The translations under genes were made by a program, and so were the position numbers. From positions 261,970 through 325,969 of the forward strand of contig NZ_KL544005.1 in NCBI RefSeq assembly GCF_000711985.1: a stretch of 64,000 nucleotides of DNA, given 5' to 3'. This stretch comes from Rheinheimera texasensis DSM 17496 (GTDB taxonomy: Bacteria > Pseudomonadota > Gammaproteobacteria > Enterobacterales > Alteromonadaceae). Positions 16,715-26,772 of the stretch are shown here, piece after piece. The notes below the pieces were generated by a model, which searched no databases, was not told the origin of the DNA, and worked only from the letters and a program-made list of their open reading frames with translations. How positions within the stretch are numbered: position 1 is the stretch's first letter; the number at the start of each line of letters is the position of its first letter.

Positions 16715-19150
16715 CTAATGCGGGAAAAAATCTGACCAGGGTGCCGGATGACCCAAACCATACCCCTGACCATAATGCACACCGATACTGCGCAGCAGCA
16801 CACAAGTGGCTTCATCCGGCACAAATTCGGCAATGGTCTGAATTTGCAGACTGCGGGCGATATCGGCCATCGCCCTTACCATCACCGCATCAGTGGCGTT
16901 TTGCGTCATGGCTTTAACAAAAGAGCCGTCAATTTTCAGGTAATCCACCGGCAGATGTTTCAGATAAGCAAAAGATGACATGCCAACACCAAAATCATCC
17001 AACGCAAATTTGCAGCCGATTTGGCGCAGACTATCAATAAAACGCCGGGCGGCCGCCATGTTCGTGATAGCCGCAGTTTCGGTGATCTCAAAGCAGATTT
17101 TGCCAGCCGGAACACGGTACAGCGCAAGCTGCTGCTGAATATAAGGCAACAGATCCGGGTCACTGAGCGACGGCCCGGAAAGATTGATAGCGATTTTATC
17201 CAGCAGCTGCAGCTGCTGCGGGCTTTGAGCCAGCAGTTGCAGCACACTGCGGATCACCCGGCGGTCAATCAAACCCATCAAGCCCTGCTGTTCTGCCAGC
17301 GGAATAAACAACGCAGGACTCACCATCTGCCCGTCGCTGTCGCGCAGCCGCAGCAGCACTTCCAGGTGTGTGCCCTGCCCTGCTACCGACAGCGGCACTA
17401 TCGGCTGGGCATAGAGTTCAAACAAATCTTCATCCAACGCTTTGTGCAACAAGGATAAAAGCTGGCGCTGCTGAGCCAGATGATTCAGTTCTGGCCCGTT
17501 GGTATCAACAATAAAATAGCGGTTGCGACCCTGATGTTTCGCCAGATAACAGCCACTGTCGGCAGCTTTGATTAAGTCTGTCAGGCTGCCCTGATAACCA
17601 TCCAGCGCCACGACACCGACACTGGCGCCAATGGTAAAAATCTGTTGTTGCCAGTCAAAGCGAAAAGCGGCGATTTGCCGCAATAACTGCTGTAAATGCT
17701 GGCTGACTTCGGCCAGATCTCGGCCAGTTAACACCAGACAAAACTCGTCACCGCCGACCCGGGCCAGCACGTCAGCTGCAGTTAAATCGGTGCTGAGTAA
17801 ACTGGCGACCCGGCGCAACAGCTCATCGCCGGCCAGATGACCGCAACTGTCATTGATTTGTTTAAACTGGTCCATGTCGATGTAACACAAAGCCCCGGCC
17901 TGCGGTGATTGCAGCAGGCCCGCGAGGCGTTGCTCAAAGGCGTAGCGGTTTAATAAACCGGTCAGCTGGTCATGTTCAGCCTGGTAGCGGATTTGCTGTT
18001 GCAGCGCCTGCTCCTGACTGACGTCGCGAAAAGTCATGGCCAGCCCCTGTGCCGATTTCACCACCTGCAAGCGCAGCCAGCGCGCGTGAATCAGCGTGGA
18101 CGGCTGCGCCAATACCGCTTCATACGGCTGGCCAGTCTGGTCCACTTTCAAACAGCGGCGCAATAACCATGCTGCATCCAACTGCTGGCAAAGCAGCGCC
18201 AGCGATTGGCCGGGCAATAACAAAGCTGCATCACACAGCTGGGCGGCAACTTTGTTACTTTGTTGCAGTAAAAAATCACCGGTCGCAGCATCGGTCTGGC
18301 GCGACCACAATAACATCGCATCCAAAGACGCATCGGCTGCTGACTGATATAGTTGCTGGAAACGCCGCACTTGTGCGTCTTTGGCAAACTGGCGATACAA
18401 CAACAGGCCGATGCCGCAAGAGATAACAAAACCAAGCCCGGCCATCCAGCAGGCGCTTTGCCAGATATCGGTCTGGCTCTGCACGGTAAAATGCCATTGC
18501 CGGCCGGCAAAAACCAGAGGTTGAGTGACTTCCGGTGCCGAAGTAGTAAAACTACCGCTTTGCAGCAACACCCGGGCGCCATCCTGCATGCGAAAACTCA
18601 ACCCGCCCGCTTCCAGCTCACTGGTATAAACCCCGATAATGGTGGTGATATCAAAGAATGCGGATACATAACCATGGGGTTTACCCTGCATACTGATAGC
18701 GCGGCTGACCACCAGGCTCTGTGGCTGTTGTGGCGGGTGCAGCACGGCGCTATTTTCGAGTAGTGGCGTGCCGAGTAAGGTTGGTAAATGCAGCTGCAAC
18801 AGCTGTTTGCGCCGCAGCGGGTCAATCGACCAGGCCACCCGCCCCTGCTGATCGAGCAGCGCCAAATCGCGCAATCCCGGCAGCATCTTCGCTAAGGTCA
18901 CGGCCCGGACATTAAACCAGTCTATTTCATTGGCGGCCGCAACCGGCCAGTGTCCGACTAAATCATCCAGCGCCCGTACCCGGTCCGCCGCCATAATTTC
19001 CAGCGCATTGCTGACTTGCTGCGCCACAGTTCTGGCTTTGATTTCGCTGGTTTTTTGGTTGCTAAGCCCAAGATAGAATGCGATCAGCAGAATGATGGAA
19101 AAAATAAACAAACTGGCCAGACTGGCGACTAAAGCGGGACGACGCTGCAT
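16715..19150 (-). CDS. GGDEF-EAL membrane sensor protein
   Basis: An 811-residue bifunctional-type c-di-GMP enzyme. Two membrane helices (about 8-30 and 233-252) enclose a periplasmic sensor region. A PAS-like segment (260-375) follows, then GGDEF (motif GGDEF at 466-470) and EAL. The inhibitory position reads TAAD (457-460) rather than RxxD, so product inhibition may be lost. The EAL signature reads EVL at 597-599, keeping the metal-binding Glu. The other phosphodiesterase residues are visible (NLSG, FEITET, LDDFGVGMSSFAYLK, KIDG), while the usual AEGVE is AEFVP. Net activity is undecided. The ATG at 19150 has GGAG upstream; the TTG at 19162 was rejected. It is followed on the same strand by the phosphatase gene but separated by 307 bp. 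Confidence 0.93.
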   Translation of the reverse strand: MQRRPALVASLASLFIFSIILLIAFYLGLSNQKTSEIKARTVAQQVSNALEIMAADRVRALDDLVGHWPVAAANEIDWFNVRAVTLAKMLPGLRDLALLDQQGRVAWSIDPLRRKQLLQLHLPTLLGTPLLENSAVLHPPQQPQSLVVSRAISMQGKPHGYVSAFFDITTIIGVYTSELEAGGLSFRMQDGARVLLQSGSFTTSAPEVTQPLVFAGRQWHFTVQSQTDIWQSACWMAGLGFVISCGIGLLLYRQFAKDAQVRRFQQLYQSAADASLDAMLLWSRQTDAATGDFLLQQSNKVAAQLCDAALLLPGQSLALLCQQLDAAWLLRRCLKVDQTGQPYEAVLAQPSTLIHARWLRLQVVKSAQGLAMTFRDVSQEQALQQQIRYQAEHDQLTGLLNRYAFEQRLAGLLQSPQAGALCYIDMDQFKQINDSCGHLAGDELLRRVASLLSTDLTAADVLARVGGDEFCLVLTGRDLAEVSQHLQQLLRQIAAFRFDWQQQIFTIGASVGVVALDGYQGSLTDLIKAADSGCYLAKHQGRNRYFIVDTNGPELNHLAQQRQLLSLLHKALDEDLFELYAQPIVPLSVAGQGTHLEVLLRLRDSDGQMVSPALFIPLAEQQGLMGLIDRRVIRSVLQLLAQSPQQLQLLDKIAINLSGPSLSDPDLLPYIQQQLALYRVPAGKICFEITETAAITNMAAARRFIDSLRQIGCKFALDDFGVGMSSFAYLKHLPVDYLKIDGSFVKAMTQNATDAVMVRAMADIARSLQIQTIAEFVPDEATCVLLRSIGVHYGQGYGLGHPAPWSDFFPH

Positions 19151-19208
19151 AGACTTCTCCAAACAATCTTCGCAGTCTATGCAGGCAATATGACAGTATT
19201 AAGACATT

Positions 19209-20147
19209 TCAGATCAGGCTCTCGTCCACTAACAGCCGGTTGCGGCCCTGTTGTTTGGCTTTGTAGAGCATTTCATCAGCGCGTTGCAGCAGTTGGCGGG
19301 CCTGGGTGTGTTCCTGCGGCACCACAGTCGCGAGGCCGGCGCTGAGCGTGACGATGCCGCCGGGCGAATATGGGTGCGGCAAGGCCAGGTGCTGGATTTT
19401 CAGCAGGATATTCTGCGCCAGAAACTGCGCGCCATGACTATTAGTACGAGGCAACAATACGGCAAATTCCTCACCGCCAAAGCGCGCCAACAAGTCATAA
19501 GGCCGGCCAATCGCCTGTTGCATCGCCATGGCGACCCGGCGCAGACATTCATCGCCGGCCAGATGCCCAAACTCATCGTTATATTGTTTAAAATAATCAA
19601 TATCCAGCATCAGCAGCGACAACGGCTCATTTGCCCTGCAGCAGCTGCGCCATTCCAGTTCCAGTTGCTGGTCAAAGCGCCGGCGGTTGGCAATACCGGT
19701 CAGGCCATCTATCTGCGAAATAGCTCTTAATAAATCAGCTTGTTGTTTGAGCTGTAGCTGGGTTTTAACCCGGGCTTTGGTGATAATCGGATTGACCGGC
19801 TTATGAATAAAATCTACTGCGCCCAGTTCGAAGCCGCGTACCTCATCGGCTTCATCAAAATGGGAAGTGATAAAAATCACCGGAATAGCCGCCAGTTCCG
19901 GATCGGCTTTTAACCGGCGGCAGACTTCAAAGCCGTCCAGCCGCGGCATCACGACGTCGAGCAAGATCAGATCCGGATGCAGTTCAGCGCATTTCTCCAG
20001 AGCCTGTTCGCCATTCAATGCAATAAACACATCAAACTCATGGCGGAAAATCTCATACATCACCCGGATATTCAGCTGGTGATCGTCCACCAGTAACAAA
20101 CGCGGTTGCGCACCGGGTGTGGCATACCACTGGGTATCATGCGACAT
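19209..20147 (-). CDS. Response regulator diguanylate cyclase (REC-GGDEF)
   Basis: A 312-residue two-domain regulator. The receiver domain has the acidic pair Asp21-Asp22, phospho-acceptor Asp64 (LILLDVVMP) and the conserved Lys of HKPVNP. The GGDEF domain has GGEEF at 224-228 and an intact RPYD inhibitory site at 215-218. Phosphorylation should switch on c-di-GMP synthesis, as in PleD/WspR-type proteins. Its ATG overlaps the stop codon of the upstream hybrid kinase gene (TGATG), with GGAAGG seven bases before the start, so the two are translationally coupled. The kinase's HPt domain is the likely phosphate donor. Confidence 0.95.
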   Translation of the reverse strand: MSHDTQWYATPGAQPRLLLVDDHQLNIRVMYEIFRHEFDVFIALNGEQALEKCAELHPDLILLDVVMPRLDGFEVCRRLKADPELAAIPVIFITSHFDEADEVRGFELGAVDFIHKPVNPIITKARVKTQLQLKQQADLLRAISQIDGLTGIANRRRFDQQLELEWRSCCRANEPLSLLMLDIDYFKQYNDEFGHLAGDECLRRVAMAMQQAIGRPYDLLARFGGEEFAVLLPRTNSHGAQFLAQNILLKIQHLALPHPYSPGGIVTLSAGLATVVPQEHTQARQLLQRADEMLYKAKQQGRNRLLVDESLI

Positions 20148-23100
20148 CAAATTACCTTCCTTGCCAATTGTCTGAGCGTATTCAGCGCAGCGCAAAAATC
20201 CAGTTGCTCGACCTGCGCGCTAAGTTGTTGATAACGTGGATCCGCTGCCAGTAATCTGGCAGTCAAATCCAACGCCGATAAATGTTGTTGTTGCAACGCC
20301 AGCTCCAACTGCCGCAACAGTTCAGTTTCTCCCGGAGGTTCAGACTCCGATAGCGCCTGTGGGTTCAGTGTGGGCAGCGCCGGTTGCTGCGCGGCAAACT
20401 CGGTCCAGCATAGCCTGAATTGCTGCAGGCTTTGCTCCAGCAGCGGTTCTAATGCCTGAATATCCGCCGGCCCCCCCTGCTGTAGCTGTTTACCGGCCAC
20501 CCGCAATGCCTGCGCCAGTTGCGCGGCGCCAAGTGTCGCAACGACACCCTGCAAGGTATGTAACACGGCACGGCGGGCGTTATTGTCAACAGCTGCTGTG
20601 TACATCTCACTTTGCTGCTGCCATTCCTGCGGCAGGCGCTGCCAGGCCTGGTATAACAACTGGCTGTTACCACCAAAGCGCGACAACAACTGCGGCAACG
20701 GCTGTAAAAGACCGCCGCTGGCCGACTCCTGGCAGTGGATCTGGCTGTCAGCTTGCTGCGCCGGAATTTCGCGGCCACACAGCGCCAGCAATTGCGGGCA
20801 CAAAGTTTTTAAATCAATCGGTTTGGCAATATGCGCGTTCATGCCGGCTGCCTGACAGGCGATCTGGTCATCGGCGGTGGCGTTGGCGGTCATCGCCACA
20901 ACAGGTAACTGTGCCGGCGTATAAAGCTGGCGGATTTGTCTGGTGGCGGTCAGTCCATCCATCCCAGGCATCTGCAAATCCATCAGCACCAAATCAAAAT
21001 ATTGCTGCTGCACCAATGCCACCGCAATAAAACCATCGACCGCCAGCGTGACGCGGGCGCCCGCCGACAACAGCAACTGCTCAGCGACTTCACGGTTCAG
21101 CGCATTATCCTCCACCACCAGCAAAGACAAGCCAGCCAGTGGTTTATCCGCCAACCTGACTGGAGCCTGCACTCTGGGCGTGGCTGGTCGCAGGGCTTGC
21201 TGAATGCGGCTAGCCAGTTGCTGCGGCGTGACGGGTTTAATCAGCACGTCACAGATCGGCTGATCTTGCTGGCGCGCCAGTTGCTGCAACACCTCGCTTT
21301 CAAAAGCGGTGACCATCATCAACATCGGCATCGGATTTGGCGTGGTATGCGCCGCAATGCGGCCCTGGTTTTGCTGCAGCATTTGCTGTGCAGCCGCAAG
21401 GCCATCAAGCCCGGGCATCCGCCAGTCCAGCAACACCAGCTGGAACGGACAGTCAGCCTCTGCCGCCAGGCGTACAGCCTGTACCGCAGCTTCCCCATCA
21501 GATACGGCGGTGACGTCACAGCCGAACTGTTGCAAACTGGCGCTCAGACTCTGGCGCACCAGCACCTGGTCATCCGCTACCAACACTTTCAGCGACTGCG
21601 GCAACAATGCCGGTGCCTGCTCTGCAACCAGCGGAAATTCCACGCTGAAGCTAAAACAGCTGCCTTGCCCCGGTGTGCTGTCCAACTGCAGTTTCGCCGC
21701 CATTAAAGCCAGCAGACGCTGACAAATGACGAGGCCAAGGCCAGTGCCGCCAAAGCGGCGGCTGATCGACGTTTCCGCCTGACTGAAGGCATTAAACAAG
21801 CGTTGCTGCTGTTCGGCTGAAATGCCAATGCCGCTGTCTTCCACCTGAAACAACAGTCGCACTTTACCCGGTGCTGCCGTTTGCCGGCTGACACAAAGCC
21901 GGACATAACCTTGCTGGGTAAATTTCAGTGCATTGCCGGCCAAATTGACCAGTACCTGCTGCAAACGCAGCCGGTCAGCCAAAATGCTGGCCGGTAAATC
22001 TGCTGCCAAATCAAACAGTAATTCCACGTGTGGGTTCTGGTGGGTCGCACCAAGCAATACAGCGACGTCCTGAAAGAAGCTGGCCAGATCCAGTGGTGCC
22101 GGGTCCAGCTCCAGCCGGCCAGCGTCAATTTTGGAGAAATCGAGAATATTGTTCAGCAGCCCTAACAGCGCAGTCGCGGCTATCTGGGTTTTGCCGACAT
22201 AGTCGGTCTGCAAATCACTGAGAGCTGTTTGTTGCAGCAGCTGTAACATACCGAGCACTGCATTCAGCGGCGTGCGGATCTCGTGGCTCATGTTCGCCAG
22301 AAATTGCGACTTGGCCTGATTGGCGCTGTCGGCCTGTTCTTTGGCCTGCCGTAATTGCATCTCCAGTTCACGCTGGGCGGTGATATCGAGGTTAATCCCG
22401 GTCATGCGCCAGGGCGTGCCGTCGGCTTTGCGTTCGACCGTGGCCGCGCCCTGAATGTAACGCACACCGCGGTCCGGCGTAACGATGCGGAAAATCGGCT
22501 CATACTGGCCGGTACCGGCGAGCGCATGCTGCAGCGCAGCTTCGGTTACCGCCAAATCCTCCGGATGCACCCGCTCCTGCCAGTGCTGATAACGCAGGCC
22601 GGACTGCGCCAGAGCCGGATCTTGCCGGTAAATATCAAACATCCGGCCATTCCACCATAATTCGTTATTTTCCGGCTGCCAGGTCCAAACGCCCATGTGC
22701 GCAACTTCAGCAGCAATACTGAGCTGGTCGCGCAACATAGTTAAATCCAGCTCGGATTGCAGCTGTTCGCTGAAATCCAGCGCAATCAGCAGATAACCCA
22801 GCAGTTCGCAGCTGGTATCGCGGATTGCGGTTAAGGTCAGTAGCGCCGGTAAACTACTGCCGTCCTGACACGTCAGCTGACTACGCCAGGTTTCCGGTGC
22901 TCCGGTTTGTGCCAGATGCGCCAGTAAATCGGTCTGAGTTTCACCAGATAAACCCATTTCCCGGCTACGGCTGATAAGCTCGCTGCTATTGAGTAACGCC
23001 GTCAGCTGAGCCTGCCCGGCCATCTCCGTCGCCTGATAGCCCAGCATCAGCTCGGCGCCGCGGTTAAACAGTTGCACCACGCCGTGTTTGTCGAGACTGA

Positions 23101-24964
23101 TAATGGCGACTTCCGAAGCGGCCCGCAGCACGGTATCAATCAGTTGATGCAGTTCGGCACGATGTGATTCGGCCTGTTTACGGTCAGTGATGTCGCTGGA
23201 CAATGCAATGTAACGTTCGGTCAGTCCGGTGGCATTGAGCAGCGGCATAATCACAGTGTCGTACCAGCGCAAACTGCCATTTTGATGCCTGTTACAAATC
23301 TCACCGCGCCAGGCCTTTTGCTGGCTAATCTGCCCCCAGAGCTGCTGCCAGAACAGCACCGGGTGTACGCCGGAGTTGACGTGCTGATGCGTCTGCCCAA
23401 CCAACTCGACCCGGCTGTAGCCGAGGCTTTGACAAAACACCGGATTGACATCAAGGATCCGGCCCGACGGGTCGGTTTCGACATATAGAAACTGCGCATT
23501 AATAGTCGCCAGTAAGGTTTGATGCTGGCGCAGCGCCTGATCGAGCTGACGCCGGCTGGCGACCAGCTCGCCGATATCCCGCAGCGTTTTTGCTGCCGCG
23601 ATAATGCGGCCTTTTTCATCATAAACCGGCGAGACATTCACCAGCACATCCAGCAAAGTACCGGATTGATGCCGGCGCTGCGTGACAAATTGCTTCACGC
23701 TGTCACCACGACGGATTTGCTGCAGGATTTGTTCTTCCTGCGATTTCAGCTCAGGCGGAATGATCAGGTCAGTCAGCGGCCGGTCAATCGCCTCGCACGT
23801 ACTGTAACCAAACATCAGCTCTGCACCCTGGTTCCAGCTGGTGACCGCCCCCTGCAAATCCTGGCTGATAATGGCATCAGAGGAGCTGCGCACTATGGCC
23901 GCCAGTCGGCTTTTATGCTCATGAAACTGCTGACGCGACAGATAAATCCGCATGCTCATACTGGCGGTCAGCGCCAATAACAACGTCAGCAGCAGCCCCA
24001 ATGCCGACTGCTGCTGCACGGATGGCAGGCCGAGCTGCTGACTGAACTGCTGATCTGCATGAAAATGCCATTGCCAGTGCCGGCCGAACACTTCACTGTC
24101 CAGCACAACATCGCCCTGTAACCCGGACGGCAAAGGGGCCAAACCAGACTGATAAAACACGCTGGGTTCGCCGGTGACATCGCGCATTTCCAAACCGATG
24201 CCACCGGCTTGCGGTAATAAATCATGCAACACTTCACCGGCGATCAGCGGCGCATAGCTCCAGCCCTGTAACAGCTGTTGCCGCTGCGCCACAGTCGCCG
24301 GCGTGACCCAGCCCTGATAGACCGGCAATAACATCAGAAACGCCTGCAAGGGTTTACCGCCAGCTTGCACCAGCGTGATCGGCCCGGTCAGTCTGGCTTC
24401 ACCACTTTGCATCGCGGCGACCGCTGCCGCATAGCGATTGGGTTCCGAGCTGATATCCAGACCGATGGCCGCCTGATTACGCGCCAGCGGTTCGATATAT
24501 TGAATGATGAAATGCTCATGCGGATGAGGCGCCAGCACGGTCAGCTTAAAATCGGCCGGACCAGTCTGCTGCGCCTGCTGTAAAAACTGCGACAACTGTG
24601 CCGGAGCGACCCGATGGATGTAACCAAAACCATGGGCACCGGGAAACTCCAGCGCAATATCCCGGCTTTGGTTGTAAGCATGGAAAGTCGCTGCGTTCAG
24701 TGCGCTTCCCGCAGTCAGCACATGGCCACGCACACCGCGCAGGCCGTATTGATAACGCTGCAGACGATCTTTGCTTTGCCGCACTATCTGCCCGGCCACA
24801 TCGGTTAAAGCCTGCAGTGTGCGCTGATGGTTGCGCTGCTCCAGCGACCGGGCATACAGCAGTACCGCGGCAATCCCTGACAATAAAATCACCACAGCCA
24901 GCCATAGCGGCCACCGGGTTGGGGTTGCATTCTGCTGATCAGTCCAATGAGGTTGCTGTGTCAT
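20147..24964 (-). CDS. CHASE-PAS hybrid histidine kinase with two receivers and HPt
   Basis: A 1605-residue membrane hybrid sensor kinase. A transmembrane helix near residue 20 precedes a periplasmic CHASE domain (about 60-250, with PGAHGFGYIHRV) and a second helix near 315. About four PAS/PAC units follow (345-870), then a HisKA domain with His894 (NMSHEIRTPL) and an HATPase_c domain (NLAGNALKFT, DSGIGIS, FGGTGLGLVIC). Two receiver domains carry Asp1180 and Asp1329, and a C-terminal HPt domain carries His1469 (LHTLQGVVATLGA). All phosphorelay residues are present, giving a full His-Asp-His chain to the coupled REC-GGDEF protein. CHASE domains of this type sense small molecules in the periplasm; the ligand is unknown. 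ATG 24964 was chosen over TTG 24970. Confidence 0.95.
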   Translation of the reverse strand: MTQQPHWTDQQNATPTRWPLWLAVVILLSGIAAVLLYARSLEQRNHQRTLQALTDVAGQIVRQSKDRLQRYQYGLRGVRGHVLTAGSALNAATFHAYNQSRDIALEFPGAHGFGYIHRVAPAQLSQFLQQAQQTGPADFKLTVLAPHPHEHFIIQYIEPLARNQAAIGLDISSEPNRYAAAVAAMQSGEARLTGPITLVQAGGKPLQAFLMLLPVYQGWVTPATVAQRQQLLQGWSYAPLIAGEVLHDLLPQAGGIGLEMRDVTGEPSVFYQSGLAPLPSGLQGDVVLDSEVFGRHWQWHFHADQQFSQQLGLPSVQQQSALGLLLTLLLALTASMSMRIYLSRQQFHEHKSRLAAIVRSSSDAIISQDLQGAVTSWNQGAELMFGYSTCEAIDRPLTDLIIPPELKSQEEQILQQIRRGDSVKQFVTQRRHQSGTLLDVLVNVSPVYDEKGRIIAAAKTLRDIGELVASRRQLDQALRQHQTLLATINAQFLYVETDPSGRILDVNPVFCQSLGYSRVELVGQTHQHVNSGVHPVLFWQQLWGQISQQKAWRGEICNRHQNGSLRWYDTVIMPLLNATGLTERYIALSSDITDRKQAESHRAELHQLIDTVLRAASEVAIISLDKHGVVQLFNRGAELMLGYQATEMAGQAQLTALLNSSELISRSREMGLSGETQTDLLAHLAQTGAPETWRSQLTCQDGSSLPALLTLTAIRDTSCELLGYLLIALDFSEQLQSELDLTMLRDQLSIAAEVAHMGVWTWQPENNELWWNGRMFDIYRQDPALAQSGLRYQHWQERVHPEDLAVTEAALQHALAGTGQYEPIFRIVTPDRGVRYIQGAATVERKADGTPWRMTGINLDITAQRELEMQLRQAKEQADSANQAKSQFLANMSHEIRTPLNAVLGMLQLLQQTALSDLQTDYVGKTQIAATALLGLLNNILDFSKIDAGRLELDPAPLDLASFFQDVAVLLGATHQNPHVELLFDLAADLPASILADRLRLQQVLVNLAGNALKFTQQGYVRLCVSRQTAAPGKVRLLFQVEDSGIGISAEQQQRLFNAFSQAETSISRRFGGTGLGLVICQRLLALMAAKLQLDSTPGQGSCFSFSVEFPLVAEQAPALLPQSLKVLVADDQVLVRQSLSASLQQFGCDVTAVSDGEAAVQAVRLAAEADCPFQLVLLDWRMPGLDGLAAAQQMLQQNQGRIAAHTTPNPMPMLMMVTAFESEVLQQLARQQDQPICDVLIKPVTPQQLASRIQQALRPATPRVQAPVRLADKPLAGLSLLVVEDNALNREVAEQLLLSAGARVTLAVDGFIAVALVQQQYFDLVLMDLQMPGMDGLTATRQIRQLYTPAQLPVVAMTANATADDQIACQAAGMNAHIAKPIDLKTLCPQLLALCGREIPAQQADSQIHCQESASGGLLQPLPQLLSRFGGNSQLLYQAWQRLPQEWQQQSEMYTAAVDNNARRAVLHTLQGVVATLGAAQLAQALRVAGKQLQQGGPADIQALEPLLEQSLQQFRLCWTEFAAQQPALPTLNPQALSESEPPGETELLRQLELALQQQHLSALDLTARLLAADPRYQQLSAQVEQLDFCAALNTLRQLARKVI

Positions 24965-25161
24965 GCTCAATAATCCCTGACGCGATCAGTAAAAGAAGTG
25001 AACAGCACTGTGGCTTGATCACTGACCGCTGCTCATGCAGCTCCTGACTTTTGAAATTAGCACAGCGCGGCCCGACGTCCACTTTTTCGCAACAACCGGC
25101 GGTAATTTAACAAAAACTTCTGGTCAGATCTGTGGCAAAACTTTAGAGTCAATCAGGCAAC

Positions 25162-25175
25162 AATTGCCGGCAATT
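25162..25175. promoter_or_regulatory. 14-bp perfect palindrome upstream of the M20 peptidase gene
   Basis: AATTGCCGGCAATT, 62 bp before the peptidase start and about 190 bp before the divergent kinase gene. It could be an operator for either gene; no regulator is assigned. Confidence 0.35.
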
Positions 25176-25237
25176 ACCAGGCATTGGCGGCGAAAAGCAG
25201 AAAAATAACAATAACTCAGTTACAGTGAGGACCATTA

Positions 25238-26710
25238 GTGGCTAAAACCATCATTAAATACAGCGCCGGCGTGTTACTGTTGCTCATTAGCATCATTGTC
25301 GTCCGGACTCTCAGCTTTAGCCCGCAGCCAGTTGCAGCGGTTGAACCCGTCGCTTTGACAGTCGATGTCGAGAAGGTCAGCCAGCATCTTTCAGCCGCGA
25401 TCCAATTCCAGACCATTTCTTATGACAACAGCGCCAGACGCAATAAAAGCCGGTTTGTTGAATTCACGCAGTGGGTCGGTCAGACCTATCCGCAGCTGCA
25501 GCAGCTGGAGCTGACGCCGGTCAATGAGCTGACTTTACTCTATCGCTGGAAAGGCAAAGACAGCCAGCGTGCAGCGATGCTGCTATCAGCCCACTACGAC
25601 GTGGTACCAGTCACGCCGGGCACCGAAAAATTGTGGCAACACAGCCCGTTTTCCGGCGCCATTGCCGACGGTTATGTCTGGGGACGTGGTGCGATGGACG
25701 ATAAAGGCGCGGCAGTTGCCATGCTCGAAGCCATCAGCCTGCTACTGCAGCAAGGTTATCAGCCGCCGCATGATGTGTATCTGGCGTTGACGCACGACGA
25801 AGAGATCGGCAGCAAAGAAGGCGCCGCGGCAGTCACAGCGCTGCTGCAACAACGGGAAGTAAAATTGGCCTGGTCGCTGGACGAAGGCTCTTTTGTGCTG
25901 CGGGAGATGGTGCCGGGCGTGACGGCTGATATCGCCAGTATCAATGTCGCAGAAAAAGGTTTTCTGAATCTGCAGCTGACAGTGCAAAGCCCGGGTGGCC
26001 ACAGCTCGATGCCGCCGGCCGAAACAGCCGTCAGTATTCTGGCCCGTGCTTTGACCCGCCTGACCGACCAGCAGGTACCCGGCGGCATCGACGGCCTGAC
26101 TGCCGATTTTTATGACCAGCTTGGCCCGCATATGGCCCTGCTGCAACGGATGTTATTGGCTAACCGCTGGTTGTTCGGCGCTTTGCTGGAACATGAACTG
26201 AGCAAAATGCCGACCGCCAATGCCATGCTCAGGACCACCACGGCGCCGACTATGCTCACCGGCAGTATCAAAGCCAATGTATTGCCGCAACAGGCGACGG
26301 CTATCGTGAACTTTCGCCTGCATCCGCGCGACAGTGTCGATGCGATCCTGGCGCATGCCACAACCGTGATCAATGACCCAAGGGTTGAACTCAACGTGTT
26401 GCAGGGTATGGCTGCTTCTAAAGTCGCATCAAAAGACGCCGATGGTTTCCGGCGTATCAGCAACGCGGCACAAAGTACCTACGCGGTGCCTGGCGCGCAA
26501 CATGCTCCGCTGGTGGTCGTTTCCGGACTGACCATCGGCGGCACCGACAGCCGCTTTTATGAAGAAGTGGCCGGTGCCAGTTACCGGTTTAATCCAATGG
26601 TGCTGACTTCGGCCGAACTCGGTGGCTTTCATGGTAATAATGAGCGGATCAGCCAGGACAATCTGGTCAAAGCCGTACAGTTTTACTACAGCCTGCTCAG
26701 TGCGCTTTGA
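25238..26710 (+). CDS. M20 family metallopeptidase, membrane anchored (PM20D1/CPS1-like)
   Basis: A 490-residue zinc peptidase with one N-terminal membrane helix (residues 8-26), placing the catalytic part outside the cytoplasm. Metal and catalytic residues follow the M20 pattern: His119 in SAHYDVVPV, Asp154 in GAMDDKGA, the Glu188-Glu189 pair in THDEEIG, an Asp in WSLDEGS, and the late His in GGFHGNNERI. The dimerisation domain lies at about 240-370. The long form with a membrane anchor resembles the carboxypeptidase S / N-acyl-amino-acid hydrolase branch. Substrate is likely a peptide or N-acyl amino acid. The GTG start at 25238 has GAGGA six bases upstream. It is a single-gene unit ending at a strong hairpin. 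Confidence 0.9.
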   Translation: MAKTIIKYSAGVLLLLISIIVVRTLSFSPQPVAAVEPVALTVDVEKVSQHLSAAIQFQTISYDNSARRNKSRFVEFTQWVGQTYPQLQQLELTPVNELTLLYRWKGKDSQRAAMLLSAHYDVVPVTPGTEKLWQHSPFSGAIADGYVWGRGAMDDKGAAVAMLEAISLLLQQGYQPPHDVYLALTHDEEIGSKEGAAAVTALLQQREVKLAWSLDEGSFVLREMVPGVTADIASINVAEKGFLNLQLTVQSPGGHSSMPPAETAVSILARALTRLTDQQVPGGIDGLTADFYDQLGPHMALLQRMLLANRWLFGALLEHELSKMPTANAMLRTTTAPTMLTGSIKANVLPQQATAIVNFRLHPRDSVDAILAHATTVINDPRVELNVLQGMAASKVASKDADGFRRISNAAQSTYAVPGAQHAPLVVVSGLTIGGTDSRFYEEVAGASYRFNPMVLTSAELGGFHGNNERISQDNLVKAVQFYYSLLSAL

Positions 26711-26743
26711 CAACCCGGAGTTCACGCTGGCTTTTTTGCGCCC

Positions 26744-26772
26744 GCTAAAACGCACTGCAAGTGCGTTTTAGC
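26744..26772. terminator. Bidirectional terminator hairpin
   Basis: GCTAAAACGCACT-GCA-AGTGCGTTTTAGC: a 13-bp perfect stem with a 3-base loop between convergent genes. It includes the stop codon of the minus-strand gene. The A/T runs are inside the stem, giving short U-tracts for both directions. Confidence 0.7.

Noticed and set aside
20452-21030. 192-residue plus-strand frame inside the hybrid kinase gene
   Set aside because: Antisense shadow; the minus-strand receiver and HPt motifs are continuous there.
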